Counted from the stretch's first letter, positions 6,742 to 14,528 are shown. The stretch: 18,434 nt of DNA from an uncultured Prevotella sp. (GCF_900549175.1 NZ_URNN01000061.1:1-18434), one strand, 5' to 3'. The notes: a model not told the origin generated them from the letters alone. Numbers and translations: made by a program.

Positions 6742-6768
6742 TCATGCCCTTTTCATGCCCTTTTCATG
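6725..6768 (-). repeat. 11-bp tandem repeat carrying the stop codon
   Basis: On the minus strand, three perfect copies of CATGAAAAGGG are followed by one degenerate copy CACAAAAAGGG. Since 11 is not a multiple of 3, each copy is read in a different frame; the third copy presents TGA (6742-6744), ending the upstream gene. After four units' worth of shift the frame returns to that of the wHTH tail. Confidence 0.9.
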
Positions 6769-8022
6769 CTCCTCGGCATTGTTTTCTTGCTCTATCTGGT
6801 CGTTATATGGTCGCTTCTGGTCGCTTAGGATATTTTCATGCCCTTCCTCCAATACATTAGCCCATACAGTTGCTTTCATGATGAAGGCAACAAGATGATA
6901 TTGCGGCTCTTTCGTGCCTGTAGCGGAGAGTTCGCGGCACATGCTGTCAACACCCTCGCCAAACTCCTTCACATATTCGTATGCCTTGAGATATTCGGCA
7001 ATCTTCGGATTGCGTGAGAAGTGAGTGTGACGGATATTGTCCACGCGGACTATGCCGGGCAATTTGCCTGGAGTCTCGAACACGATACGGTCGTCGAACA
7101 TCTTTATCTGTATCTCCGTGCCCTTGATGCTATAGTCCCGGTGACAAACGGAATTGACAACCATCTCCTGAATCACAAACTTAGGATATTCCCTGTCTGT
7201 CCTGAACAGCCCGTTCTCGCCCAAATAGGAATGTTCTTTCACTTGGGTTTCAAGATAGTCGATGGTTTTCTGTATTTGGTCGAGGATACGGCCTTCAAAG
7301 GTTACGTCCTTTATGACATTCATCTCACGCCCGACCTTTTCCTCCGTTCCATAATACTTAATAAGCCGAAGGCGTGCACGGGGAAAGAAATCCTGCGGAC
7401 GCTTGCCGAAGAGCAATATACAGGCAGTGCTGATCTGCGGAACATCACCTTTAAAGGTCAGGAAACCTTTGTTTTCTTGCAAATATTCCATCGGCGACTT
7501 GCCGTAGCCAATCCTTTTCATATATGCCCGCACGGCATCCATGTCTACATCATCCACCGCGGCATCGTATGCCGGACTATCCTCATAATAGCGTTCTCCC
7601 TTATCGTACATCAGTTGCAGACGCTCTTCAAAAGGCAGCTTGCGCGACTTGTCGCCCACGCGCCAAAACACCTCATCCGCCTGATTGGCATGAAGACGCG
7701 GGCTTGCCGGCACATGGATAAGCAGGATGTGGTTAGCGTTGCCGTCACTATCCTTACAAGGCATGAATTCCGTGGTGACAGATACGGTGGGAACGCAAAA
7801 GTCGAAAGGAGTGCGAAGTACGTCGTTCAGATGTTCAGGATTCCGGTCAACACCCTCTATGCGCCTTGTCTTGTCGGATATCCCAACGGCAATCATTCCG
7901 CCATCGGCATTAGCCATAGCCACAATGGTGTTGGCAAGTGCCTTCGGTTCTATATGAAAGCTCTTGCAGTCGAACGTCTGCCCTTTGGGCATCTGACGTA
8001 TGTCGTCGATAGTGTATCTCAT
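6742..8022 (-). CDS. AlbA_2 / HATPase-type putative DNA-binding ATPase, truncated
   Basis: A 426-residue protein. Residues about 10-125 form the Schlafen AlbA_2 (divergent AAA_4) domain: FDCKSFHIEPKALANTIVAM, NADGGMIAVGISD and FWRVGDKSRKLPFEER. Residues about 280-390 match the C-terminal HATPase_c_4-like part: FVIQEMVVNSVCHRDYS, MFDDRIVFETPGKLPG and YVKEFGEGVDSMCREL, the last being the usual family GxGxxRM-like region. Such proteins are often called RecG-like or transcriptional-regulator-like; real function is mostly unknown. The normal C-terminal winged helix is lost here through a TGA in an 11-bp repeat, so the tail is only the short KGMKRA. It is first gene of a pair with the ADP-ribosylglycohydrolase. 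I found no clear promoter in 8023-8253. Confidence 0.82.
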   Translation of the reverse strand: MRYTIDDIRQMPKGQTFDCKSFHIEPKALANTIVAMANADGGMIAVGISDKTRRIEGVDRNPEHLNDVLRTPFDFCVPTVSVTTEFMPCKDSDGNANHILLIHVPASPRLHANQADEVFWRVGDKSRKLPFEERLQLMYDKGERYYEDSPAYDAAVDDVDMDAVRAYMKRIGYGKSPMEYLQENKGFLTFKGDVPQISTACILLFGKRPQDFFPRARLRLIKYYGTEEKVGREMNVIKDVTFEGRILDQIQKTIDYLETQVKEHSYLGENGLFRTDREYPKFVIQEMVVNSVCHRDYSIKGTEIQIKMFDDRIVFETPGKLPGIVRVDNIRHTHFSRNPKIAEYLKAYEYVKEFGEGVDSMCRELSATGTKEPQYHLVAFIMKATVWANVLEEGHENILSDQKRPYNDQIEQENNAEEHEKGMKRA

Positions 8023-8253
8023 ATCATTCAGTCATTAAACCTTTCGGTATCAATATTGCTTTTTACTATTAAAATCACAATATTGTTATCTTATTCTGTA
8101 TCTGACGTAAAATTACTGTTTTAGACCGACAATAACGAATAAAATCCCAAGAAACTGTCAAAATGAAGATAAATCCATTTACAAAGCAGATGGCAATCCT
8201 TATTCTCAACGACTTTCCTGCTTTTGCCACTCTATCAGAAAGTTATGATGGAT

Positions 8254-9049
8254 TCACGAAAACGTCGGCGCCATGCCGTAGGTCTCCTTATACAGCTTGG
8301 AGAAATGCGACAGGTTCTTGAATCCCACGTCGAAACATATCTCCAACACCTTGCGGCCACCGCTGCGGATGAGTTCGCGGGCGGCTTCAAGTCTGCGGCG
8401 TAAGCTCACTTATCTTCTTGAAATCGCGCTTGAACGTGGCGAGGCTGCGGCCGGTGTAGTAGGCCATCTCCTCCATCGAGAGGTCGTTCATGTAGTTCTT
8501 CTCCATGAAATCCGCGATGTCTATCTTCCACGGCTCCACAAAATCGAAGAGCGAGGCATAAAGGTTCGCATCCGTCTTTAGGATGGCAAGCATGCCCTCC
8601 ACCATCTTCATCCGCAGGATGTCCTCGTCGGGCGCGGCGCCGGCATCGAAATAAGGCTGCAGCGACTCAAACAGGCTGCGCACGTCGAGGCGCTCGGACG
8701 GGAAACGAACGAGAGCCTCCCGTGTCCGCTTCGCATCGAAGGGAATATCGCGGCTGTCAAGCGAACGAAAATACTCCCTGAGATATTCGCGCGAAAACTT
8801 CATCACCACCGAACGGTATGGACTGCCGTCCTTCACCCGCTTTTGCAGCCACATACGATTGTCGCGCCTCATGAAAGCGCAGTCGCCGGGATGCAGCACC
8901 GTCTTGCGGCTGCCGCAGGTTATCTCCAGCTCACCCGAATGTATATATATTAAGGTGTGGTCGCGGTTGCAATGGGCGCATCCGCGGTCGTCGGTGAAAT
9001 AGCTCGCAATGAAGACATTGGAGCAGTCGAAAACATCTAATTTCTCCAT
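8254..9049 (-). pseudogene. AraC-family transcriptional regulator, frameshifted in the DNA-binding domain
   Basis: The first frame (9049 to 8387) gives an N-terminal cupin-like effector domain (LIYIHSGELEITCGSRKTVL, HPGDCAFMRRDNRM) and the first helix-turn-helix (MEEMAYYTGRSLATFKRDFK), then stops after KISELTPQT. In the +1 frame the protein resumes at once as RRLEAARELIRSGGRKVLEI, CFDVGFKNLSHFSKLYKETY and GMAPTFS, ending TGA 8254-8256. This is the second AraC helix-turn-helix. The usual KW(L/I)xxRR linker is missing at the join and the join carries CGCCGCAGA, so a small deletion between two copies of that sequence explains it. A sequencing error is less likely since codons are absent as well. 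Without the second helix-turn-helix, DNA binding should be lost. It is divergent to the dehydrogenase-like gene. Confidence 0.85.
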
Positions 9050-9092
9050 AACAGAATATCGAGATTCTCCATAATAGGACTTTCTACGGCTG

Positions 9093-9100
9093 CAAAGTTA
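9093..9100 (-). promoter_or_regulatory. -7 box for the AraC-type gene
   Basis: TAACTTTG on the minus strand, 43 nt from the ATG at 9049, fits TAnnTTTG. The -33 region has no clean TTG at 20 nt, so it may be activator-dependent. Confidence 0.5.
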
Positions 9101-9202
9101 TTGAAATAATCCGGAAACAGCTTTGTTGTACGGCTCAAATTACGCACGCACGGCACGAAAACAACCATCACTCTTGCGTCAATGGCACATTCACAAGGCA
9201 AA

Positions 9203-9231
9203 ATCAGTAAATTCTGTAAGAACATCAGTAA
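9203..9231 (+). promoter_or_regulatory. Direct repeat, candidate AraC-type operator
   Basis: ATCAGTAA occurs at 9203-9210 and 9224-9231, 21 bp start to start, which is two helical turns, the usual spacing of AraC-family half-sites. It ends 31 bp before the -7 box at 9263, overlapping where an activator would touch polymerase, in the intergenic region shared with the AraC-type gene. Confidence 0.4.
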
Positions 9232-9262
9232 TCAGGATAATGAACTTCCGGTGCGGATGCCG

Positions 9263-9270
9263 TAACTTTG
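9263..9270 (+). promoter_or_regulatory. -7 box for the dehydrogenase-like gene
   Basis: TAACTTTG fits TAnnTTTG and is 30 nt from the ATG at 9300. There is no TTG at the -33 position, as expected of a promoter needing an activator. Confidence 0.5.
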
Positions 9271-9299
9271 CGTGCAGAATAAAGCAACAACATACGATT

Positions 9300-10400
9300 A
9301 TGAAAGATTTTGTTTTTAGAAACGACACACGCCTTTTCTTCCGCAACGACATCCGTGAGACGGTGGCCGAGATAGCGAAAGGACAGAAAGTGATGTTTGT
9401 ATACGGCGGAGGGTCGGTCGATGGCAACGGCTGCCGCCACGATGTGATGACGGCACTTGCTGACGCGGGAATCGAGTTTGTGGAATATGGAGGCTCTTCG
9501 CGCGAGTTCGCGAAGATAGAGGAAGGCATCCGTACGGCAAAGGCAAACGGTGTGACAATGATAATCGGTGCCGGCGGGGCAAGCGTCATGGACAGTGCCA
9601 AGCTGATAGCCTTCGGAGTGTGCCATGAGAATGACCTTTGGGACTATCTGAAGGGCAAGCAGCCTTACGGGCTCGACCGTCTGCGGCTCGCGCTGATACC
9701 GACATATCCGTCGAGCGGGTCGGAGAACGGACTGGGAGCCGTGGCTGTGGACTCGCGCAACGGTGATTACGGCACGGCCTACGGAATAGCCGCCGACTAC
9801 GCCATCCTGTGCCCCAAGTTTTCGCTGACGCTCGACCGTGAGATGACCGCCTATACCGGTCTTGTGACGCTTGTGCAACTCTCGGCCGGCATTCTCGGCG
9901 ACAGGAACAGGATGTCCTACGATGCCGGAGTGTCGTACATAAAGAACGTGCTTGCGGCAACAAGAACCCTGCAGGCCAATCCCGATGACCTCGATGCTCG
10001 CGGCACAATTCTCATGGGTGCCTCGCTTTCCACGTCATCGCGCCTCGGCCTCGGCAAGGAGGAAGGCTATGCCTACGACATATACGAGCTGGAGTTCATC
10101 CCCGAGCAACTGTTCGGCAGCACGTACCGCCGTAGCCTGACAACCATTTTCCCGCATTTCCTCAACGCCATGGGGCGGCATCACGAAGAGGATATCCGCA
10201 GATATTTCCTCGACGTGTTCGGGTTCGACTCTTCCATAGAGGAATCGTCCCGCCGGCTGATGGAGCTGTTCGCGTCGTTCGGAATCCCGATGTTCTTCGA
10301 GGGTGGCGTGAGCCGTGAGCAGGTGACGGCCATACCATACCAAACGGAACTTGGAGACGATGAGGTGTTTGAGATGATACGGTCGACGGTAAAGGGATGA
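9300..10400 (+). CDS. Iron-containing alcohol dehydrogenase-like protein lacking the metal ligands
   Basis: A 366-residue protein of the YqhD/butanol dehydrogenase type. Seen: the TRLFF start region, VMFVYGGGSVDGNG, the NAD(P)-binding GAGGASVMDSAKLIAF (the family GGGSxxDxxK) and PSSGSENG. The start at 9300 is chosen because family members begin with a short MxxFxFxxxTRxxF segment and the -7 box is 30 nt upstream; the in-frame ATG at 9123 would precede it. Against my memory of E. coli YqhD, the four metal ligands D194, H198, H267 and H281 fall on V, Q, D and Y here (TAYTGLVTLVQLSAG and GYAYDIYELE to STYRRSLTTIFP). If right, it cannot be a normal iron or zinc dehydrogenase. It may be a divergent enzyme or a non-catalytic NAD(P)-binding protein. 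Confidence 0.82.
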   Translation: MKDFVFRNDTRLFFRNDIRETVAEIAKGQKVMFVYGGGSVDGNGCRHDVMTALADAGIEFVEYGGSSREFAKIEEGIRTAKANGVTMIIGAGGASVMDSAKLIAFGVCHENDLWDYLKGKQPYGLDRLRLALIPTYPSSGSENGLGAVAVDSRNGDYGTAYGIAADYAILCPKFSLTLDREMTAYTGLVTLVQLSAGILGDRNRMSYDAGVSYIKNVLAATRTLQANPDDLDARGTILMGASLSTSSRLGLGKEEGYAYDIYELEFIPEQLFGSTYRRSLTTIFPHFLNAMGRHHEEDIRRYFLDVFGFDSSIEESSRRLMELFASFGIPMFFEGGVSREQVTAIPYQTELGDDEVFEMIRSTVKG

Positions 10401-10453
10401 CAAGACAGTAATCGTCTGATAACATCGGCAACGCCGAAATGGTGGCCGCGTGT

Positions 10454-11404
10454 TCATATGTGCTGGCTGTTGGCCCGCTTGATGTCCATCAGCGATATGT
10501 TCTCGTTGCGGTAGCGGGCGTGCGGATTCTTTTCGCCACGCGCCAGCAGCGGGTCATCGGGGTTGGGCGCGAAGAGAATGGCCTTCTGAGGGCAGTTCTG
10601 TATGCAGGCGAAGCAGAACTCGCAGTCGCCCTGCATCTTTACGCCCTGCGATGTAAGTCGGTAGTTGTCGCGCGGACACACGTCGGTGCACACACCGCAG
10701 TCTATGCAGGCATCCGTGACGATAAAATATTTTTCGCTCTTGAGCAGGAAACCCACTTCGGGGTCGGTGCCCGTGCGGTAGAGGAAGCCCTGATGCTGCA
10801 TGCGCTCCTCTTCCGTCACCGGTTCGTGGTAGCGGCGGCGTGCGGCGAGGTCGGCGGCTATCTTCTTCAGGTTTTCGGGGATGTGCTTGTCTATCTTCAT
10901 CTGCTCGTTCATGTCGAAGTTTGGCAGCCAGTTGTCCACCATTATGAGCGTGCAGATATAGTCGAAGGCGTTGCCGGCCTGCCGCGCTATGCCGTCCCAT
11001 ATCTCCACGGCGCTGCACTTGCGGTTGCCGTATGTAAGCACGGCAAACTTATATGCCGCCTTCAGTCTGGCTTTCTTGATGAACTGCCGCACCATGTAGG
11101 GTGGCATGTGCCCATAAATGGGGTATACGATGCCTATCTCGTCTGCCTCCAGTTCAAACCGTCCGTGCTTCATCAGCTGCGGGATGCTCAGCAGTTCGGT
11201 CTCTCCGTCGGCCGCGACCGCCAGTTCGCGCGCCACGTGCAGGCAGTTGCCCGTGCCTGTGAAATACAGTATGATGCGCTTCGTGCGCTTCTCGCCGCAC
11301 GAAGTGAGCGACAGCAGTCCTGAAGATGCCATTGCGGCACCGGCCACGGCCGCACCCATGCGGCGCAGAGCCTCGCGGCGTGTCATATTCTTGTTGTTGT
11401 CCAT
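10454..11404 (-). CDS. EFR1-like flavodoxin-ferredoxin protein, Tat-exported lipoprotein
   Basis: A 316-residue redox protein. Residues 8-35 form a twin-arginine signal (TRREALRRMG then a hydrophobic run), ending LLSLTSC with a lipobox Cys at 36. From about 42 a flavodoxin-like domain begins, with the phosphate loop ILYFTGTGNCLHVAREL. At 233-243 and 261-271 lie two [4Fe-4S] motifs, CIDCGVCTDVCP and CEFCFACIQNCP, both complete. It should bind FMN and two clusters and act in electron transfer outside the cytoplasm, anchored by lipid. Folded, cofactor-loaded cargo explains the Tat signal. It is convergent with the dehydrogenase-like gene, with only 53 nt between the two stops. Partners are unknown; the nearby exported flavodoxin and aldo/keto reductase remnant suggest a shared pathway. 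Confidence 0.85.
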   Translation of the reverse strand: MDNNKNMTRREALRRMGAAVAGAAMASSGLLSLTSCGEKRTKRIILYFTGTGNCLHVARELAVAADGETELLSIPQLMKHGRFELEADEIGIVYPIYGHMPPYMVRQFIKKARLKAAYKFAVLTYGNRKCSAVEIWDGIARQAGNAFDYICTLIMVDNWLPNFDMNEQMKIDKHIPENLKKIAADLAARRRYHEPVTEEERMQHQGFLYRTGTDPEVGFLLKSEKYFIVTDACIDCGVCTDVCPRDNYRLTSQGVKMQGDCEFCFACIQNCPQKAILFAPNPDDPLLARGEKNPHARYRNENISLMDIKRANSQHI

Positions 11405-11459
11405 GTTGTTTATGATGTTTTCTTATTTGATTATCTGTATGTATATGTAGTCGTTTCTG

Positions 11460-11467
11460 CAAAGTTA
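11460..11467 (-). promoter_or_regulatory. -7 box for the EFR1-like gene
   Basis: TAACTTTG on the minus strand, 55 nt upstream of the ATG at 11404, fits TAnnTTTG and is the same octamer as at 9093 and 9263. No TTG at the expected -33 position. The remaining 11468-11603 holds no gene and no clear terminator for the kinase gene. Confidence 0.45.
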
Positions 11468-11603
11468 TGAAATTGACCTCAAACGACTGCTATACAAATT
11501 ACAGATTGTATGGCATAAATAACAGATTTTGCAGGATTCACAAATCACAGGACCGTTTGTTGTATGCCACAGGTCAGGCCAGCAATGCACCTTGTATCAT
11601 TTC

Positions 11604-12620
11604 TTACTTTATAAACGGAATTTCCACAATAAACTCCGCGGCCGTTTTCCTCATGGTAATCTCTTTTCCATGCATTGTATATTGGTTGCGGAGATTGGTA
11701 AGTCCCATGCCGTTTTTCGTCCCGACATACGGCCTCAGTTGAAGATTGTTGGAAACGGTGATACCGTCATTTCCAATGTTGATATGAATGACAAGGGGAG
11801 ATTTCATGGTGGCAGTGTTGTGCTTGATGGCGTTTTCCACCAGCATTTGCAGGCTTGCAGGAACCACCGTTCGATGTGGCTGTGTGACATTGCCGCAGAT
11901 TACTACTTTCATAGTCTCACCGAAGCGGATGTGTTCAAGATATATGTAAGCCTCGGTGAAGCGCAACTCCTCTTCAAGGGATACAGTCTGGCGGTCGTGC
12001 GTGGTTAGCAGGTAGCGGTAAACTTCCGCCAGTTTTTTTGCAAAGAGATTCGTCTTGTCTGCATCATGGTAGGCAAGCGAGGCAAGCACGTTGAGGCTGT
12101 TGAACAGGAAGTGAGGGTTTACTTGATTTTTCAGAGCCTCAAACTGATAGCGCATCTTTTCCCTCTCCATCAAAGCGAGCCGCTGCCGGCTTTCCATCTG
12201 GTGTTTGCCGTAGCGGTATAGGCTGAGGAGCAGCACGATGATGGCGTTGCATAGTGTCCCGGGGATGATGCTGGACAGGAAGTCGAACCGGAAGAGGATA
12301 ATGGAACATACTGTATAGACGGTGAGGCATAGCAGCATAGGAACACAAAGGGTGGCTGTAAGGAGCCGGAGCATGAACCATTCCTGAGTGTCCCTGCGGT
12401 GTAGCGGACATATAAGGATTAAATTGTCCAACCAAGCCATCAACAGGAATGCCGGAATGTTGCCCATCAGATTGCTGAGAATGACATGCCACTGGAAATC
12501 GCCGTTACCGGCAATGATGCCGAACGAGCAGAAGTATATTGAGAGAATAAGGATCGACAGGAAGAAAATCATGACTATAGTCCTGTCCGGTTTCCATTTT
12601 GGAAAAGATGTATCTATCAT
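11604..12620 (-). CDS. LytS/YehU-type sensor histidine kinase
   Basis: A 338-residue kinase. The N-terminal half has about four membrane segments (roughly 14-36, 53-71, 85-110 and 117-136) with no large periplasmic domain, so it likely senses something in or near the membrane. The His_kinase domain starts near 150; H170 in LKNQVNPHFLFNSLNVLASL is the phosphorylated His, N263 in LVENAIKHN is the ATP-binding N box, and GMGLTNLRNQY (304-314) is the G box. It is last in a three-gene operon, starting 18 nt after the LytTR response regulator stop, its obvious partner. Confidence 0.92.
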   Translation of the reverse strand: MIDTSFPKWKPDRTIVMIFFLSILILSIYFCSFGIIAGNGDFQWHVILSNLMGNIPAFLLMAWLDNLILICPLHRRDTQEWFMLRLLTATLCVPMLLCLTVYTVCSIILFRFDFLSSIIPGTLCNAIIVLLLSLYRYGKHQMESRQRLALMEREKMRYQFEALKNQVNPHFLFNSLNVLASLAYHDADKTNLFAKKLAEVYRYLLTTHDRQTVSLEEELRFTEAYIYLEHIRFGETMKVVICGNVTQPHRTVVPASLQMLVENAIKHNTATMKSPLVIHINIGNDGITVSNNLQLRPYVGTKNGMGLTNLRNQYTMHGKEITMRKTAAEFIVEIPFIK

Positions 12621-12638
12621 GAAATGTGTGGGATAAGG

Positions 12639-13397
12639 TTATTCCATGCCATCTGCCCACCGTAAAAATTCTTTGGCACGGCTACGGCTGACGATGATTT
12701 CGTGAGGACATTCGGGGTGGAACTGCACCGTCAGACGTCCTGCAAAATATTTGTTTATTTTCTGTATGCTGCGTATGTTGGCTATGCAGTTTCTCGATAC
12801 GCGGAAGAAACTGTCACGGTCAAGCATCTGTTCTAAACGGTCAAGCTGATAACCGATGATATAGCGGCGGTCGGAAAACAAATGCAGGTAGGTGTACTTT
12901 TCTTCGCTGTAGAAGAACGCCACATCGGAAGTCGCAACCGGGCGGAAAGTATCGCCCGCCTGTACAAGGAAACGGCTTTTCCTGCCGCCAGACATAAATC
13001 TTGTCTCCAACTGCCGGAATGTCGCAGTGGCAGAGTGCAGGCAGCACCGGCGTTCAAACTTGTCCAAAGCCGCGTTCAGTTCATGTTCGCCTATCGGTTT
13101 CAGCAGATAGTCGATACTGTTCACGCGGAATGCCTCCAAAGCATACTCATCGTATGCGGTGGTGAAGATGACGGGAATCTCCATCGGACATATCTCGAAT
13201 ATCTCAAAGCTCACACCGTCTGACAGGCGTATGTCGATAATCATCAGGTCGACAGCCTCTTTCCTGAGCAGACATACAGCCTGCTCCACGCTTCCCGCCC
13301 ATCCTGCAAACTCGTAATCAGGACGCAACTTGCGCATCATGCGGCGCAGCTCCTCGTATGCCAGGAGCTCGTCTTCCACGATAATGTATCTTGCCAT
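12639..13397 (-). CDS. LytTR-family response regulator
   Basis: A 252-residue two-component regulator. The receiver domain (1-115) has the acidic pocket E8-D9, the phosphate acceptor D55 in LMIIDIRLSDG, T79-T80 in IFTTAYDEYA and K100 in YLLKPI. The C-terminal LytTR DNA-binding domain runs about 140-248 (FLVQAGDTFRPV, DVAFFYSEEKYTYLHL, FFRVSRNCIANI, IIVSRSRAKEFL). It lies between the beta-barrel gene (59 nt upstream) and its kinase (18 nt downstream). All phosphorelay residues are intact. Targets of such pairs in Bacteroidota are often adjacent genes, here the barrel protein, but no LytTR direct repeat stood out upstream of it. Confidence 0.93.
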   Translation of the reverse strand: MARYIIVEDELLAYEELRRMMRKLRPDYEFAGWAGSVEQAVCLLRKEAVDLMIIDIRLSDGVSFEIFEICPMEIPVIFTTAYDEYALEAFRVNSIDYLLKPIGEHELNAALDKFERRCCLHSATATFRQLETRFMSGGRKSRFLVQAGDTFRPVATSDVAFFYSEEKYTYLHLFSDRRYIIGYQLDRLEQMLDRDSFFRVSRNCIANIRSIQKINKYFAGRLTVQFHPECPHEIIVSRSRAKEFLRWADGME

Positions 13398-13456
13398 ATT
13401 GCTTTCTCTTTCTTTTTATAACGGGATGAATCGCTTTTTTATTTCATGGGAAAGGG

Positions 13457-14362
13457 CTAAAAGCCACATCGCAAGCCGGCTGAGAAATGGAACGCGGGGT
13501 TAAACCTGAGCTTGCCCCCGTCATCATCGTCGCTGAGACTTTTGAAAAAACTCTTCAGGGTCCTGTCCGTAATCGTTGACGAACGCAGCCACATGCCTCC
13601 TACGCCAGCATGAAGGCTTGTCCGTCTGAAGAGCCGGAACGAGACATCAACCCCGGAACTTATCATCACGGACGAGTACAGCTTCTGTCTGCCGTCTGTG
13701 TGAATTACTGCCGTCATGCCGTCCATCTCCATTGCCGTCAGTTCCAGCTTCACAGCATTTCCCATTTGTTTGGCCACTTGCACCTTCATCGCGTTGGCTA
13801 TGTCGACGAGCACTTCATAACGCCCACCAGTCCGCCAACTCAGATATCCCATTGGCATGATTATGGGCACTCCATACGAATTGGTCAGTCCGCCTCCGAA
13901 TCCGATGCTCAGATTATCGCTCAGGCGATAGGCAAAGATGAACGTCCCGCTTGCCAGCAGGTTCTGCCAGCTCACATCATCGGGTGAGGCATAAATGCCG
14001 GCGCCCAACGATGCTATCAGGCTCCACCGCTTGGATAACGGGCGCAGATGCGAGACGGTCAGGCCTGTGTTCAGCATCCTGTCGGGATTCAGTTCCTTTG
14101 CCTCGCCCTTGTTCTCCATCATGCCATATGATGCCGACAACGTAAATGCCCATGCCGTCGGCTGGTTTCTCTCGTTCATACTTCTTGACAGCGGGACGGT
14201 GTATCTCCCCGATATGCGTTGCAGGTTGCCCGAACCGTATTTGTTTCCGTCCTTATCTTTCAAAGAAGACGAGGGTATATAGTCGTAGCGGACATATCCC
14301 TGACATAGTCCCAATAGCGGGAAAGCCGCAAGCAGTGTTATCAATGATAGTTTGTAGCTCAT
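13457..14362 (-). CDS. Outer-membrane beta-barrel-like protein of unknown function
   Basis: A 301-residue exported protein. The start at 14362 (MSYKLSLITLLAAFPLLGLC) gives a normal signal peptide; the longer in-frame start at 14422 would lie on the -33 box and outside the transcript. The mature part has alternating strands ending in aromatic residues (GYVRYDYIP, WAFTLSASYGMM, WSLIASLGAGIYAS, LSIGFGGGLTNSYG) and ends in FHFSAGLRCGF, with a terminal Phe as needed for barrel insertion. I would place it in the group of uncharacterised Bacteroidota barrel proteins (DUF6268-like), but that is from memory. It is first in an operon with the LytTR/LytS pair, so it may be their target or signal source. 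Confidence 0.75.
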   Translation of the reverse strand: MSYKLSLITLLAAFPLLGLCQGYVRYDYIPSSSLKDKDGNKYGSGNLQRISGRYTVPLSRSMNERNQPTAWAFTLSASYGMMENKGEAKELNPDRMLNTGLTVSHLRPLSKRWSLIASLGAGIYASPDDVSWQNLLASGTFIFAYRLSDNLSIGFGGGLTNSYGVPIIMPMGYLSWRTGGRYEVLVDIANAMKVQVAKQMGNAVKLELTAMEMDGMTAVIHTDGRQKLYSSVMISSGVDVSFRLFRRTSLHAGVGGMWLRSSTITDRTLKSFFKSLSDDDDGGKLRFNPAFHFSAGLRCGF

Positions 14363-14391
14363 TATCTGTTTGTTTTGAGTGAATGACGCGG

Positions 14392-14422
14392 CAAAGGTAG
14401 CCGGTTTTCTTCCGTATCGCAA
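14392..14422 (-). promoter_or_regulatory. Bacteroidota-type promoter of the barrel-LytTR-LytS operon
   Basis: -7 box TACCTTTG (14392-14399) and -33 TTG (14420-14422) on the minus strand with a 20-nt spacer, a full consensus match. It is 30 nt from the chosen ATG at 14362 and excludes the longer start. No second promoter is visible before the regulator genes. Confidence 0.75.
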
Positions 14423-14528
14423 CCTGTTTCAGACGGACTGCCGGAACATAATGGACGAAATGCAATATGAAGCGGATGAATTTTAAAAGATTTTTTAGAT
14501 GTAAATACCCGGTTACGATAATTATACG

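Noticed and set aside
7021..8124. 367-codon open frame on the plus strand
   Set aside because: It is the antisense of the AlbA_2/HATPase gene, whose minus-strand product has clear domain motifs; the plus-strand protein has none.
8163..8330. Short plus-strand frame starting MKINPFTKQ
   Set aside because: It runs into the 3' end of the AraC pseudogene, has no promoter match and ends without any recognisable domain.
9123..9299. Upstream in-frame start for the dehydrogenase-like gene
   Set aside because: It would extend the protein by 59 residues unlike the family and lies upstream of the -7 box at 9263.
10425..10437. Small hairpin between the convergent dehydrogenase-like and EFR1-like genes
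   Set aside because: Only a 5-bp stem (TCGGC/GCCGA) and no T-run on either side; too weak to call a terminator.
10439..11323. 294-codon open frame on the plus strand
   Set aside because: Antisense of the EFR1-like gene with its eight cluster cysteines; the plus product is low-complexity Val/Ala/His-rich.
14363..14422. Longer start for the barrel-like protein
   Set aside because: It would place the start on the -33 box; the internal ATG gives a good signal peptide.
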